Assembly: GCA_949710005.1 (NCBI GenBank) | Contig: OX453282.1 | Coordinates: forward strand, 22,574,341-22,638,340 | Length of the DNA stretch: 64,000 bases | Source of the DNA: Ricordea florida | Taxonomy: Eukaryota; Cnidaria; Anthozoa; Corallimorpharia; Ricordeidae | Direction: 5' to 3' | Shown here: one piece after another, positions 34,968 through 42,535 of the stretch | Layout of the letters: every line of letters starts with the position of its first letter | Numbering within the stretch: the stretch's first letter is position 1 | The notes under the pieces: model-generated | What the model saw: the letters and a program-made list of their open reading frames with translations, nothing else | The model's database searches: none | Told to the model about the DNA's origin: nothing | Translations under genes and position numbers: made by a program

Positions 34968-35075
34968 TCACTTCATCATCGGTCTTCCTTTGGCTGTTTT
35001 GGCAAAGGTTTCACTACCAGGTACACAATCAGTCAGCTTTTTCTCTTTGACACAAGAGGTCTTCATTTGATTCAT
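34968..35075 (-). CDS. Small Cys/Lys-rich ORF, possibly a truncated core-type protein (C)
   Basis: 35 aa (CVKEKKLTDCVPGSETF in the first half, then AKTAKGRPMMK). It overlaps the end of the 314-aa gene by 4 bp (ATGA-type), like other genuine junctions in C. The pattern of an early Cys-x3-Lys-Lys, a mid Cys and K-x-GRP-x-x-K resembles the first half of small zinc-ribbon DUF5679-like/adenovirus pX-like proteins, which usually continue with C-x-x-CG. Here a TGA follows directly, so the gene may be truncated. Weak evidence. Confidence 0.35.
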   Translation of the reverse strand: MNQMKTSCVKEKKLTDCVPGSETFAKTAKGRPMMK

Positions 35076-36016
35076 GTACGTTTCCTTTTTAACTCTTCTA
35101 TGAAGTAAAGCACAACCGCCATTATTAACAGCCAGGCATGTTTACCCAGGAATGAGACGACCTCCCCAGCAGTCTTGAACAGAAAGCTTACAATAGCGCC
35201 CACCATCCCGGGCAGCAATTCGCCAAGTTTCTTTCCAAGAGTTTTTAGACCATCACCAACCCCTTTGCTCAATCTTGAGAGCCCTTTGGAGAGGTTGGAG
35301 ACTATGACACCAATGACCACTCCAACGGCACTCATGACAGCAAAGACTGTGAATCCGTATTTCTTGAAGATGGCCTTCACACGATCCCGCAATGACATTC
35401 GTTCCTGTATCTCTTCGTTCTCACCTTCCAGATTGGCTATCTCCTCCTCCTGCTCACCGATTTCCCTCTCCAGAGACTCTATGTTACTTTCTTCCTCTGG
35501 GGTCTTCAGCGGCTTATCTCTTTGGAATCTTAGCGTCTCCTTCATTTTGGTGAGTAATCCCTTTTTCTCAGCGATCACACCATCATTGGCTTCCACAACT
35601 TCTTCTGCTCTTGGACCTAGATTGTTTTTGATGGTGTCTGGCAATCCATCATTCAGTTCATCATCACCTTTGAATAACACATAAGGTTTTGATCCTTTCC
35701 TAAGCAATTTGACGACTACTTGTTTGAATTCATTCAGTTTGGCTGTAAACTTCGAAGTATCAACTTTGGGGAATCTTGATCTAATCTTGGCCCAGGCTTC
35801 ATCTTGTTCAATTTCCATCTCCCCAATCAATAAGGGCCGAGTTTCATCAACACCACCAAACGAGGTTTCTTCCTCTTCATAATCAGGTTCAATTGGACGA
35901 GTGGTGGATGTCTTTGTGATTGGGCTCAAGTAAAGTGTATCATCCCCATCATCACCATCACCTGCCTCATTTAGTGTAGTCGGATCCAAATCAGGATCAT
36001 CATAAGCAGTTGCCAT
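35072..36016 (-). CDS. Coiled-coil / membrane-active-like protein (C)
   Basis: 314 aa, homologue of 793-1767 (A) and 8807-9961 (B). Acidic N-terminus, coiled coil at about 150-212 (EREIGEQEEEIANLEGENEE), LRDRVKAIFKKYG near 215, hydrophobic segment, LKTLGKKLGELLPGM amphipathic stretch, TM segment and basic tail. The C-terminal 100 residues are the best conserved region among the three elements, implying a strong functional constraint on the membrane-facing half. Confidence 0.78.
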   Translation of the reverse strand: MATAYDDPDLDPTTLNEAGDGDDGDDTLYLSPITKTSTTRPIEPDYEEEETSFGGVDETRPLLIGEMEIEQDEAWAKIRSRFPKVDTSKFTAKLNEFKQVVVKLLRKGSKPYVLFKGDDELNDGLPDTIKNNLGPRAEEVVEANDGVIAEKKGLLTKMKETLRFQRDKPLKTPEEESNIESLEREIGEQEEEIANLEGENEEIQERMSLRDRVKAIFKKYGFTVFAVMSAVGVVIGVIVSNLSKGLSRLSKGVGDGLKTLGKKLGELLPGMVGAIVSFLFKTAGEVVSFLGKHAWLLIMAVVLYFIEELKRKRT

Positions 36017-36036
36017 ATTTGAAGTTGAATATGGCA
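36011..36036. promoter_or_regulatory. Hairpin across the 314-aa start codon (C)
   Basis: TGCCATATT, 8-nt loop, AATATGGCA: a perfect 9-bp stem. It contains the ATG of the 314-aa gene (CAT at 36014-36016) and lies between it and the RPB6-like stop at 36052. Confidence 0.55.
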
Positions 36037-36051
36037 GCTTCTAAATTGATT

Positions 36052-36297
36052 TCAAAAGTCTCGTATATGCATGTCGTTTGGGTTCCATACTTCATCGCGG
36101 AAACCAGTCTTTGAATTACAGTCTGGTATTTTCCTGATTATGTTGAGTGGTAAGACTCGTTGTCTGAGTTCACTCTTGGCAATGGCTATAGGGTTGAAAT
36201 CAAATGGCCAGTCTATCACTGGTTTACTGCCCGTCTGCAATTGCTCAGCTCTGACCCCCACCAACTTGACATACTCATGGGGAGTCATTATATCCAT
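36052..36297 (-). CDS. RPB6/omega-like RNA polymerase subunit (C)
   Basis: 81 aa. It follows the RPB6/RpoK fold signature: TPHEYVKLVGVRAEQL near residues 5-20, GSKPVID, IAKSELRQRVLPLNIIRKIP near 38-57, then an acidic-aromatic tail (EVWNPNDM). RPB6 is a small shared subunit of eukaryotic RNA polymerases and is encoded by several large DNA viruses, where it helps assemble the polymerase. In an element without the large subunits it might recruit or alter host RNA polymerase; that is inference. It overlaps the upstream RHDKA gene by 10 bp. No homologue in A or B. Confidence 0.78.
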   Translation of the reverse strand: MDIMTPHEYVKLVGVRAEQLQTGSKPVIDWPFDFNPIAIAKSELRQRVLPLNIIRKIPDCNSKTGFRDEVWNPNDMHIRDF

Positions 36298-36692
36298 TTG
36301 CTGGCAATGTATCCCAAGGCTAACATCCCACCAGAAACATAAACCATTTCCCCGGTTTTTTGATCTGAATTGGGTCGGTAATAGTCAGAGAATTTAGGGG
36401 GATTACCCATTTGATTGTACAATCTCAGCGCTTCATCCGTCGTTGATATGTTCTCAGAGGCTTGGTTCTCATCACCTTTCCTACGATTCTCAAAGTCAAT
36501 ATAAGCCATTCGTTTCTTTTGATAAGCAGCATAGTCTTTCTGGTACTTCTCCATGGCTTTGTCATGCCTTTCTCTTTCAAGTTGGAGATCGGCTGAAGAC
36601 GAGCCGCTAATGACCTTTGCTAAATAATTTCCACCAATGAAGGCTGTTGCATTGAGGACTGCCCCTCCAAGCATGATTGCTATAGTCGCCAT
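36288..36692 (-). CDS. Small two-TM protein, RHDKAxEKYQ family (C)
   Basis: 134 aa, homologue of 10016-10408 (B) and 20041-20472 (A). GGAVLNATAFIGGNYLA, ERHDKAMEKYQKDYAAYQ, FSDYYRPNSDQKTGEM and a C-terminal hydrophobic YVSGGMLALGYIASKWI. Termini are hydrophobic and the middle is charged and helical. Its last codons overlap the RPB6-like ATG, an arrangement that suggests coupled or closely staggered expression. Confidence 0.8.
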   Translation of the reverse strand: MATIAIMLGGAVLNATAFIGGNYLAKVISGSSSADLQLERERHDKAMEKYQKDYAAYQKKRMAYIDFENRRKGDENQASENISTTDEALRLYNQMGNPPKFSDYYRPNSDQKTGEMVYVSGGMLALGYIASKWI

Positions 36693-36708
36693 TTATCCAT
36701 TTGTTGTC

Positions 36709-37098
36709 CTACTTCTTAAACAATTTCAAGCCTTTGTATAATGCGGTCGCTGTCAACACCCCAAACATAAAGGATACTAATGGGTGTGAGCCTCGTTGTG
36801 GTTGTTCTGTGGCCTTTTTGTTGGTCTCGTCAAGATCCTTATCCATATCTCTCAAAAGATAGCTTGCCAGTCTAGGCTCATTGGCATAATGAAATTGTCT
36901 ATTTCCAAGTTTGAAGTACCAGTTGATAAGCTCTCTGTTACTAGGCATGGGGTCGATTTCAACCTCTGAATTTCTCGCAACAGAGAGATACTCAGCTTCA
37001 TGTAAAGCATTAACGTATGATTGTCTTATGTGTCTCATAAGATCGATGATGTAATCAGTTTGAGCATCTTTAATTGCTTCAGTGAAACTCAAAGGCAT
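36709..37098 (-). CDS. Hypothetical tail-anchored protein (C)
   Basis: 129 aa, not recognised. Residues 1-90 are soluble-looking and helical (DAQTDYIIDLMRHIRQSY); residues about 107-122 form one hydrophobic segment (LVSFMFGVLTATALYKG) followed by KLFKK. Present only in C, inserted between the RHDKA and 72-aa type genes that are adjacent in A and B. Three bp separate it from the upstream gene. Confidence 0.65.
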   Translation of the reverse strand: MPLSFTEAIKDAQTDYIIDLMRHIRQSYVNALHEAEYLSVARNSEVEIDPMPSNRELINWYFKLGNRQFHYANEPRLASYLLRDMDKDLDETNKKATEQPQRGSHPLVSFMFGVLTATALYKGLKLFKK

Positions 37099-37101
37099 GT
37101 T

Positions 37102-37323
37102 TCAAACGCTTGTGGGTAGTATTTCCTTGTCCTCTAAATAAGTTTTGACATACATGGCTATAGACAGCACAAGCACCCATTTGCCATAATTCATGATACT
37201 GGTCGATGGGTCACCGATGAATGACTCCCGAAGAGCCTTTTTGGCCAGCCAGCTCATCCCAGTTGACAATCCAACGAGCACTGCAGAGCCAGTAACTGTC
37301 TTTACGAGCTTATTCTCCACCAT
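37102..37323 (-). CDS. 72-aa-type two-TM protein (C)
   Basis: 73 aa, homologue of 10415-10633 and 19823-20038. Conserved ENKLVKTVTGSAVLVGLS, FIGDPSTSIMNYGKWVLVLS and KTYLEDKEILP. Two hydrophobic segments. Confidence 0.8.
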   Translation of the reverse strand: MVENKLVKTVTGSAVLVGLSTGMSWLAKKALRESFIGDPSTSIMNYGKWVLVLSIAMYVKTYLEDKEILPTSV

Positions 37324-37329
37324 TTTGAA

Positions 37330-37722
37330 TCATAACACATCATATTTTAAATCAGTTTCCTCTGCTTTGCTGGCCACGGGCTGACTTTCTGTGACTTTGG
37401 GCTGCGATGGAAAATGCAAGTCAGGTATCCTGTCTCGATAGTTGGTCCACAGTCCATAGGCGGCGAGGCCAATTGCACCTATGGCTAAAAAGATAGTTTG
37501 GGACGGCATCCAACCACCTCTCCCACCACCAGAACTACCCTTATCCTCTTCCTTTTCACTCTCTTTCTTCTCCCTTTCCTCTTCACGTTTCAAAGCCTCT
37601 CTGGCCCTCTTGTTCTTTTCCGATAACGTTTTACCAGCCTGAACTCTCTTGGGGTCTTTGACCTTGGTTTTGACAGAAGGTTCTCTAGTGATCTGCTCAA
37701 CCTGACTTGTTTCTTCAGACAT
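37330..37722 (-). CDS. Basic single-TM protein (C)
   Basis: 130 aa from the ATG at 37722; the longer frame upstream runs through the hairpin and promoter motif and is not supported. Basic block KDPKRVQAGKTLSEKNKRAR near residues 22-41, Lys/Glu-rich helix, Gly-rich linker, TM segment near 78-92 (TIFLAIGAIGLAAYGLW) and a polar tail. Homologues are 10697-11095 and 19384-19800. Confidence 0.76.
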   Translation of the reverse strand: MSEETSQVEQITREPSVKTKVKDPKRVQAGKTLSEKNKRAREALKREEEREKKESEKEEDKGSSGGGRGGWMPSQTIFLAIGAIGLAAYGLWTNYRDRIPDLHFPSQPKVTESQPVASKAEETDLKYDVL

Positions 37723-37758
37723 ATTGTCGTTGTGAGTTAATCTATTGTTAGCTTTAAG

Positions 37759-37785
37759 TCTCCTAGTAAGTGTTATACTAGGAGA
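37759..37785. promoter_or_regulatory. Hairpin plus CTTTAAG motif upstream of the basic-TM gene (C)
   Basis: TCTCCTAGTA, 7-nt loop AGTGTTA, TACTAGGAGA: a perfect 10-bp stem. The sense-strand CTTAAAG motif (37752-37758) is directly next to it. A 20-bp block CTTTAAGTCTCCTAGTAAGT is repeated at 38021-38040. Confidence 0.62.
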
Positions 37786-37802
37786 GTAGAAGATTTCCCG
37801 CA

Positions 37803-37994
37803 TTAGTATTTGGTCAGTAAGTTAAACCCTATCACAGCTGTAACTGCTACCAAACTTATGGTAGAAGCTGCTACTGCCTCAAATCCAACTATGGATTTGA
37901 GAGTTGCAATTGACATGATTTCAATGGCTGACAATGCGGCCGTGGACATTAACACTTTGGCAAATTCTTCATTGGTTCGAAATAGTAAATTCAT
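37803..37994 (-). CDS. 63-aa two-TM protein (C only)
   Basis: 63 aa: N-terminal hydrophobic segment with ALSAIEIMSIATLKS, then a second (AASTISLVAVTAVIGFNLL) ending TKY. No homologue in A or B. Flanked on both sides by near-identical hairpin/promoter blocks, which supports it as a real transcription unit. Function unknown. Confidence 0.6.
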   Translation of the reverse strand: MNLLFRTNEEFAKVLMSTAALSAIEIMSIATLKSIVGFEAVAASTISLVAVTAVIGFNLLTKY

Positions 37995-38029
37995 CTTGTT
38001 GTGATGTAAGCTTCCACTATCTTTAAGTC

Positions 38030-38051
38030 TCCTAGTAAGTGCATACTAGGA
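38030..38051. promoter_or_regulatory. Hairpin plus CTTTAAG motif upstream of the 63-aa gene (C)
   Basis: TCCTAGTA, 6-nt loop AGTGCA, TACTAGGA, next to ATCTTTAAG (38019-38027). Between the stop of the 289-aa gene (38075) and the 63-aa ATG (37994). Confidence 0.58.
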
Positions 38052-38074
38052 AACTGTCAGATCCCACCCAACCA

Positions 38075-38944
38075 CTAGTAATCTTCGTCTGAGTCTTCTT
38101 CATATTCCGAATCATCACCAAGTACCGCCTCTTCATCTGCCACCGGTTCGAATTCAACCATTGGCTTACTCAACTTAATATGTTGAACCACTAATTTTGC
38201 AGAAGCGATAGCATCGTTTGTACTATGCCCTCCATAATACACAGACTCCCATCTCAACGCTATATGAGAGCATGCTCTGGTGCTGTTTTCAGGATCATAC
38301 AAGTAATTTCTGAAGGTCTCGTTCCTTTTGCGACCCTTGAAAACAGTATGACACCTTATTTTGTCTATACCAACACCACTCGTCTTGAAATTCAAGTACA
38401 TCTCCAATGGCCTCGAGGTGTCAAGATCTTTGGTGACCTTGTTTTTTGGAAACGAGTAAGGCATTTTCACCAAATCACTTGGGGCGGTTTTCAACAATGC
38501 CTTTTTAGCCTTACTGATACTTGGCAACTCCTTTACGGTATCTTTGTTATTGTAGAATCTTTGAAGATTGGACCCAACGATTTCTACAATCTTGTCAATC
38601 CTATTTTGGGTTTCCTGTTTCGAAAGAGTTGGATCATTCCTGGTCTCAAACGATGTCAACGGATACTTCACTTGAATCCCATTAATGTTCGCGGAATCCT
38701 TTTTGTTAATGTCTTTGTAAGACCATGACAAGCCCCATATGTCCTGTTTTTCCACTTCAAAAGACACACTCTTCTTTTCACCACCATCCATCACAAAGAC
38801 TTTGGAAAAGGCACAGTTGTACCTTACACTCTTCTTGGGTTCATCCACGACTATGGAATCCCAATCAAAGTCAGTCTCGGCAAGTGGTACAAAACATGAC
38901 GTCATTGAGCCAGTTGAGGAAGTTGAGTTTGTTCTCTGAGACAT
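38075..38944 (-). CDS. Possible ssDNA-binding protein with acidic tail (C)
   Basis: 289 aa from the ATG at 38944; the longer frame would need GTG. Ser/Thr-rich N-terminus, central region with DIWGLSWSYKD, NRIDKIVEIVGSNL and KLVKMPYSFPKNK-like elements (DLVKMPYSFPKNKVTKDL), GVGIDKIRCHTVFKGRKR, and IALRWESVYYGG. The C-terminus is strongly acidic (GDDSEYEEDSDEDY). Acidic tails and this beta-rich layout are typical of viral ssDNA-binding proteins and recall DUF5871-type proteins of large DNA viruses; only a resemblance is claimed. It would fit protein-primed replication, which exposes ssDNA. Not found in A or B. Confidence 0.5.
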   Translation of the reverse strand: MSQRTNSTSSTGSMTSCFVPLAETDFDWDSIVVDEPKKSVRYNCAFSKVFVMDGGEKKSVSFEVEKQDIWGLSWSYKDINKKDSANINGIQVKYPLTSFETRNDPTLSKQETQNRIDKIVEIVGSNLQRFYNNKDTVKELPSISKAKKALLKTAPSDLVKMPYSFPKNKVTKDLDTSRPLEMYLNFKTSGVGIDKIRCHTVFKGRKRNETFRNYLYDPENSTRACSHIALRWESVYYGGHSTNDAIASAKLVVQHIKLSKPMVEFEPVADEEAVLGDDSEYEEDSDEDY

Positions 38945-39006
38945 GTTTTCGATCTCTTTCGAGTATGCCTTCACACCGACCCCTTCCACGTCCAATTTCA
39001 ATTTTT

Positions 39007-39576
39007 TCACCGAACAGTGTCAACGCCCTCACCCCCTAAAACTTGTCCAGCTCCCCAATCTTCATCCGTGTTGGCCATGTCATACAATCTAGTGGGAGGG
39101 CTAGGCTCATTTAGTCTGAAATGCTTGAGAGCGGTAATGGCTATTATCAATAACGTAACAATCACACCACCATGTACTACGATTGAACCAGAATATTCTG
39201 CCAGCGACTGCTTGATCAACTGGTTGTTCTTCCAATCCTTTACCAAAGCATCTGGATCATCTATTCCACCGTAACTACTAAGAGACCAGTTGACTAGTCT
39301 GGCCAATAGATGGAAAGGAGGATCAATTAGTCCGTCAGCCACATTCTTACCAGACACCATCTTGTACCTCTTGTAGTACTTCTCTACGTCCCTATCCGAC
39401 AATCTGTGGACATCACCTAGAGCCATCTGAACGCCAAGATACTCCTTGCTAGAGCCTAGGGAAACTAGTATTGCCAGCTCTTCTCTTTTAGCTTTCACAT
39501 CATCAACGGTAATGGTTGGTGGCGATTGTTCCACCACGGCAGTTTCACCATTCATGATTTCTTCGGGAGTTGTCAT
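39007..39576 (-). CDS. ATPase-linked conserved protein, TKEYLG family (C)
   Basis: 189 aa from the ATG at 39576, which overlaps the ATPase stop as ATGA. Homologue of 11133-11648 and 18697-19275: LAILVSLGSSKEYLGVQMALGDV, LSDRDVEKYYKRYKM and a hydrophobic stretch near 140-155 (IVVHGGVIVTLLIIAITAL). The overlap strengthens the link with the packaging ATPase. Confidence 0.77.
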   Translation of the reverse strand: MTTPEEIMNGETAVVEQSPPTITVDDVKAKREELAILVSLGSSKEYLGVQMALGDVHRLSDRDVEKYYKRYKMVSGKNVADGLIDPPFHLLARLVNWSLSSYGGIDDPDALVKDWKNNQLIKQSLAEYSGSIVVHGGVIVTLLIIAITALKHFRLNEPSPPTRLYDMANTDEDWGAGQVLGGEGVDTVR

Positions 39577-40211
39577 GGTTGTGCCGTTAGAGCTGGTATC
39601 TCTAAATAATTTTGGAATGGATGTCTGAGGGAGAAGCATAGCCTGGCATACTTTTCATTCATAAGATGCTTCTTGAGTTTCTTACACGTTCCAGCATCCA
39701 GGTCCCCACCGTACTCCTCGAAAAGCATCTTCATCGCCGTTTGAGATGGATTGTGGAAGGAGACCACACAAGCTACATTTTCACGGAATGGTTTGGCTAT
39801 AGATGTCAGTTGCTGAGTGAGAACCCAGACCGATATCCCTACGTGTCTCCCAGAGAAGGCCAAACCGATGAATTTGTTGGACCTATTCTTCAGATCCTTG
39901 GAAACGGCACAGTCGTCCAATATTAGAAGCGTATTGGTACCCGAGAAGAACGATTCACAATCCATCAACAAATTGTTGATTTCGTCATGGTCACTGGCAT
40001 CTGGCGACAGGACAAAGAATCGTTTGTCTCCCTTGGCAAAGCCTCTATACGTCTTGTTATGGGCATATGTTGGGCAAATTAACACAATATAATCAAACAC
40101 TCGCCTATAGTGACCTCGAAGCTGTTCCACTATGTATTGGGTCTTTCCACAATTCGTTGGACCAGTGATGATGCAATTGAATGGAATCAAATCTTTGAGT
40201 TCGTTCATCAT
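39573..40211 (-). CDS. A32-like genome-packaging ATPase (C)
   Basis: 212 aa, intact. Walker A GPTNCGKT near residues 16-23, Walker B LLILDDCA near 95-102, SGRHVGISVWVLTQQLTSI near 117-135, and RENVACVVSFHNPSQ. Close to the B enzyme (11654-12280). HerA/FtsK superfamily, predicted to translocate the genome into the capsid. CCCTTTAGA upstream (about 40228) matches the promoter-like motif, and a hairpin separates it from the capsid gene. Confidence 0.92.
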   Translation of the reverse strand: MMNELKDLIPFNCIITGPTNCGKTQYIVEQLRGHYRRVFDYIVLICPTYAHNKTYRGFAKGDKRFFVLSPDASDHDEINNLLMDCESFFSGTNTLLILDDCAVSKDLKNRSNKFIGLAFSGRHVGISVWVLTQQLTSIAKPFRENVACVVSFHNPSQTAMKMLFEEYGGDLDAGTCKKLKKHLMNEKYARLCFSLRHPFQNYLEIPALTAQP

Positions 40212-40242
40212 TACTCACTACATGAATCCCTTTAGATTGATG

Positions 40243-40270
40243 TTTCTTCTCGTGACATCGTGAGAAGAAA
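40243..40270. terminator. Hairpin between capsid and ATPase genes (C)
   Basis: TTTCTTCTC paired with GAGAAGAAA (9 bp) with a 10-nt loop that can extend by wobble pairs. It lies 13 bp after the capsid stop (40284, leftward gene), fitting a transcript-end position. Confidence 0.55.
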
Positions 40271-40283
40271 ACCATACAGCGGC

Positions 40284-41518
40284 TTAATATCTAATCTCCT
40301 TTAGACCACCATTAACAATGCTCATGACCGCGTCAGCAATAACAAACATGTGACATGTAAGAACTCTAGTGCCTACCTTTTCTCTCTTAATTTCCAACGT
40401 CACCCCATCACGAGTAGCGTGAATGTACAAACCACTTCCATGGATATCGTTGTCTGGATAAGTCCTCAGGTCAATCCACAAAGCGAACTTATCTGTATAG
40501 AAATCAGATTCATCGATTGAATCACTAAGGCCAACTCGCTTAATGATGGATTGCCACAAATCAGTCGCCATCATACCTTTCAAATAAACTTGGTTGGGCA
40601 CCCCATCTATGTCAATCTTGACTGACGTGATCTTTGGGTTTGCAAACATCTCAGAGTCCCTGAGGCCTTCTGCATGAGGGGCGGTGAAAAGACATAGTAT
40701 ACCAGTCATGGATCTCCTCGGCACATTGACATGCTGATTTATCACAGAATCATTAGCCTCAGAGATTGTGAAGGTTTTGTGAAGAAGTACCTTTTCGTAC
40801 GTGAACCCTTTCCCATTTGTGTAGGACCCAACAGCCTGACTTGCCAAAGAATTGCTTGATATGCACTGGTACTCCATCTCCATGTTTATTAATTTATAAT
40901 CAGGCAGTACTTCACGGTTTAATAAACCACAACATCAGAAACTTTGGCCAAAGTCAATTCAAATCTAAGTGGATGGGGTAATCCTATTGGGTAAAATACG
41001 CCATGATCTTTGAGGACTGTGTGATCAAATGGAATGGCGTACCTAGTGTTGTGAATCACAGCTAAAGTATTGTCCCTTGCTTTTGATGTATCTTTGTTCC
41101 CCGCATTGGTCCTAATCCTCCTTATGTTAACATTGGATATGCCCTGTCTCAATCTATTCTCACGGTCTTCGGTGGTCAGAAACAAGTCGTGGTAAGTCTT
41201 GAACAAATCAAATCTACCAAGATCCTCGACGACTTCACCACCAAATAGAACCTTATACTGTGAAATCAGATTCCTTCCCAAATTATTGACAAGAGTGTTG
41301 TCTTTATGCCCGGTCACAACCATGTCAAAGGTTATGTAGACGCTACCGGGCACAACCACAAGATTTTCACTCAATCTTGGTATTTCAATGTATAGTGTCT
41401 CACCGGGTTCGGCTGAAGATGGGTTTAGTGTGACCCTATTTAATGACGTCATAGCCTTCAAACCTTCGCGAGTCCTTGGAACACGATTGACATCAAGAAT
41501 GCTTGGTATGGAAGCCAT
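40284..41518 (-). pseudogene. Probable major capsid protein with one frameshift (C)
   Basis: Homologue of 12311-13555 (B) and 1802-3031 (A). The N-terminal half (41518-40919) has VTLNPSSAEPGETLYIEIPR, NTLVNNLGRNLISQYKVLF and KDHGVFYP. The C-terminal half (from about 40916 down to 40284) has PRRSMTGILCLFTAPH, VDGVPNQVYLKGMM and LTCHMFVIADAV. The frame breaks once near 40916-40920, so the rest reads in the -1 frame. The local bases (GTTTATTAAAC) are not a canonical slippery heptamer, so a 1-bp deletion or assembly error is likelier than programmed frameshifting. The copy in C' lies beyond the window. Confidence 0.62.
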
Positions 41519-41545
41519 TTTAAATGCTTATGTTCTTTTTTGTAA

Positions 41546-42535
41546 ATGACTGATTCTAACGTTTTAAATCGATTATATTACTCCACTGATGGATACTGGA
41601 AAGGATACTCAGCCATACCCAAATTGTCCAAAGCAGCCAAAGTTAGTGAAAAGGTCGCCAAAGAGTGGTTGGAAAAGCAGGCCTTGTGGCAAATTTACCT
41701 CCCAGCCCCCAAGTATATACCCAGGCCACATTGGAGTGTGAATAAGCCTAATCAGATTCATCAAGCGGACTTGTTGTTTCTTCCTCACGATACAGTGAGA
41801 AGAAAAACATACCGCTATGCCTTAGTCGTGATTGATATCGCGTCAAGATACAAGGATGCCGAACCATTGACCTCAAAGGAGAGTGGTGAAGTTGCCAATG
41901 CCTTTCAACGGATTTATTCCCGTAAGTTGAAGTGGCCACAAACATTAATGGTGGATCCAGGAACAGAATTCAAGGGTGATGTAACAACTCTTATGATTAA
42001 GCATCAAGTCACAATCCAGCGTAGTGAAGCTGGGAATCATAGAGCTCAAGCTTTTGTGGAGAGGGCCAACAGGACTCTCGGTGAGAAGCTATTCAGCCAT
42101 CAATACGCTCAAGAGATGATTAGTGATACCCGATCCACAGTTTGGGTGAACAGATTGCCTGCCATCATGAAGACCCTCAACAGTGAGACCACCCGTATTA
42201 CTGGTAAAGAGCCTGACGAAGCTTTGAAAATGGACTCAATTGACACCAAAACTCCAGACTACAAGCGGCCTGTGGGGTTGAATGAGAAGAGATTACCTCC
42301 AGATGTTCAAGTCAGATATCTTTATGCCCCCGGTGAAGATGAGGGTGGGGACAAACGAAGGGCTACTGATCCCATATGGAGTCTTGAAGTCTATGATTTG
42401 GCTCGAACCATAATCGAACCAGGTCAACCAGTCTTGTATTATTTGAGTGGAGGTCCAAAACGAGGATTCGTTCGTGAAGAGCTTCAATTTGTACCTCAAG
42501 ACACTGAATCGCCACCTTCTAGCGTCCTGAAATGA
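41546..42535 (+). CDS. Retroviral-type (rve/DDE) integrase (C)
   Basis: 329 aa, intact and close to the B enzyme. Catalytic Asp in HQADLLFLPHD (near residue 73), Asp in LMVDPGTEF (near 135) and Glu in QAFVERANRTLGE (near 170). The C-terminal RRATDPIWSLEVY and GPKRGFVREELQFVP form the beta-rich DNA-binding end. Divergent from the capsid gene (27-bp gap with TTTAAA) and convergent with PolB (40-bp overlap), the same arrangement as B. Confidence 0.93.
   Translation: MTDSNVLNRLYYSTDGYWKGYSAIPKLSKAAKVSEKVAKEWLEKQALWQIYLPAPKYIPRPHWSVNKPNQIHQADLLFLPHDTVRRKTYRYALVVIDIASRYKDAEPLTSKESGEVANAFQRIYSRKLKWPQTLMVDPGTEFKGDVTTLMIKHQVTIQRSEAGNHRAQAFVERANRTLGEKLFSHQYAQEMISDTRSTVWVNRLPAIMKTLNSETTRITGKEPDEALKMDSIDTKTPDYKRPVGLNEKRLPPDVQVRYLYAPGEDEGGDKRRATDPIWSLEVYDLARTIIEPGQPVLYYLSGGPKRGFVREELQFVPQDTESPPSSVLK

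Noticed and set aside
40910-40925. Programmed -1 frameshift in the element C capsid gene
   Set aside because: GTTTATTAAAC is not a canonical X-XXY-YYZ slippery site, and B and A encode the protein in one frame; a 1-bp mutation or sequencing error is simpler.
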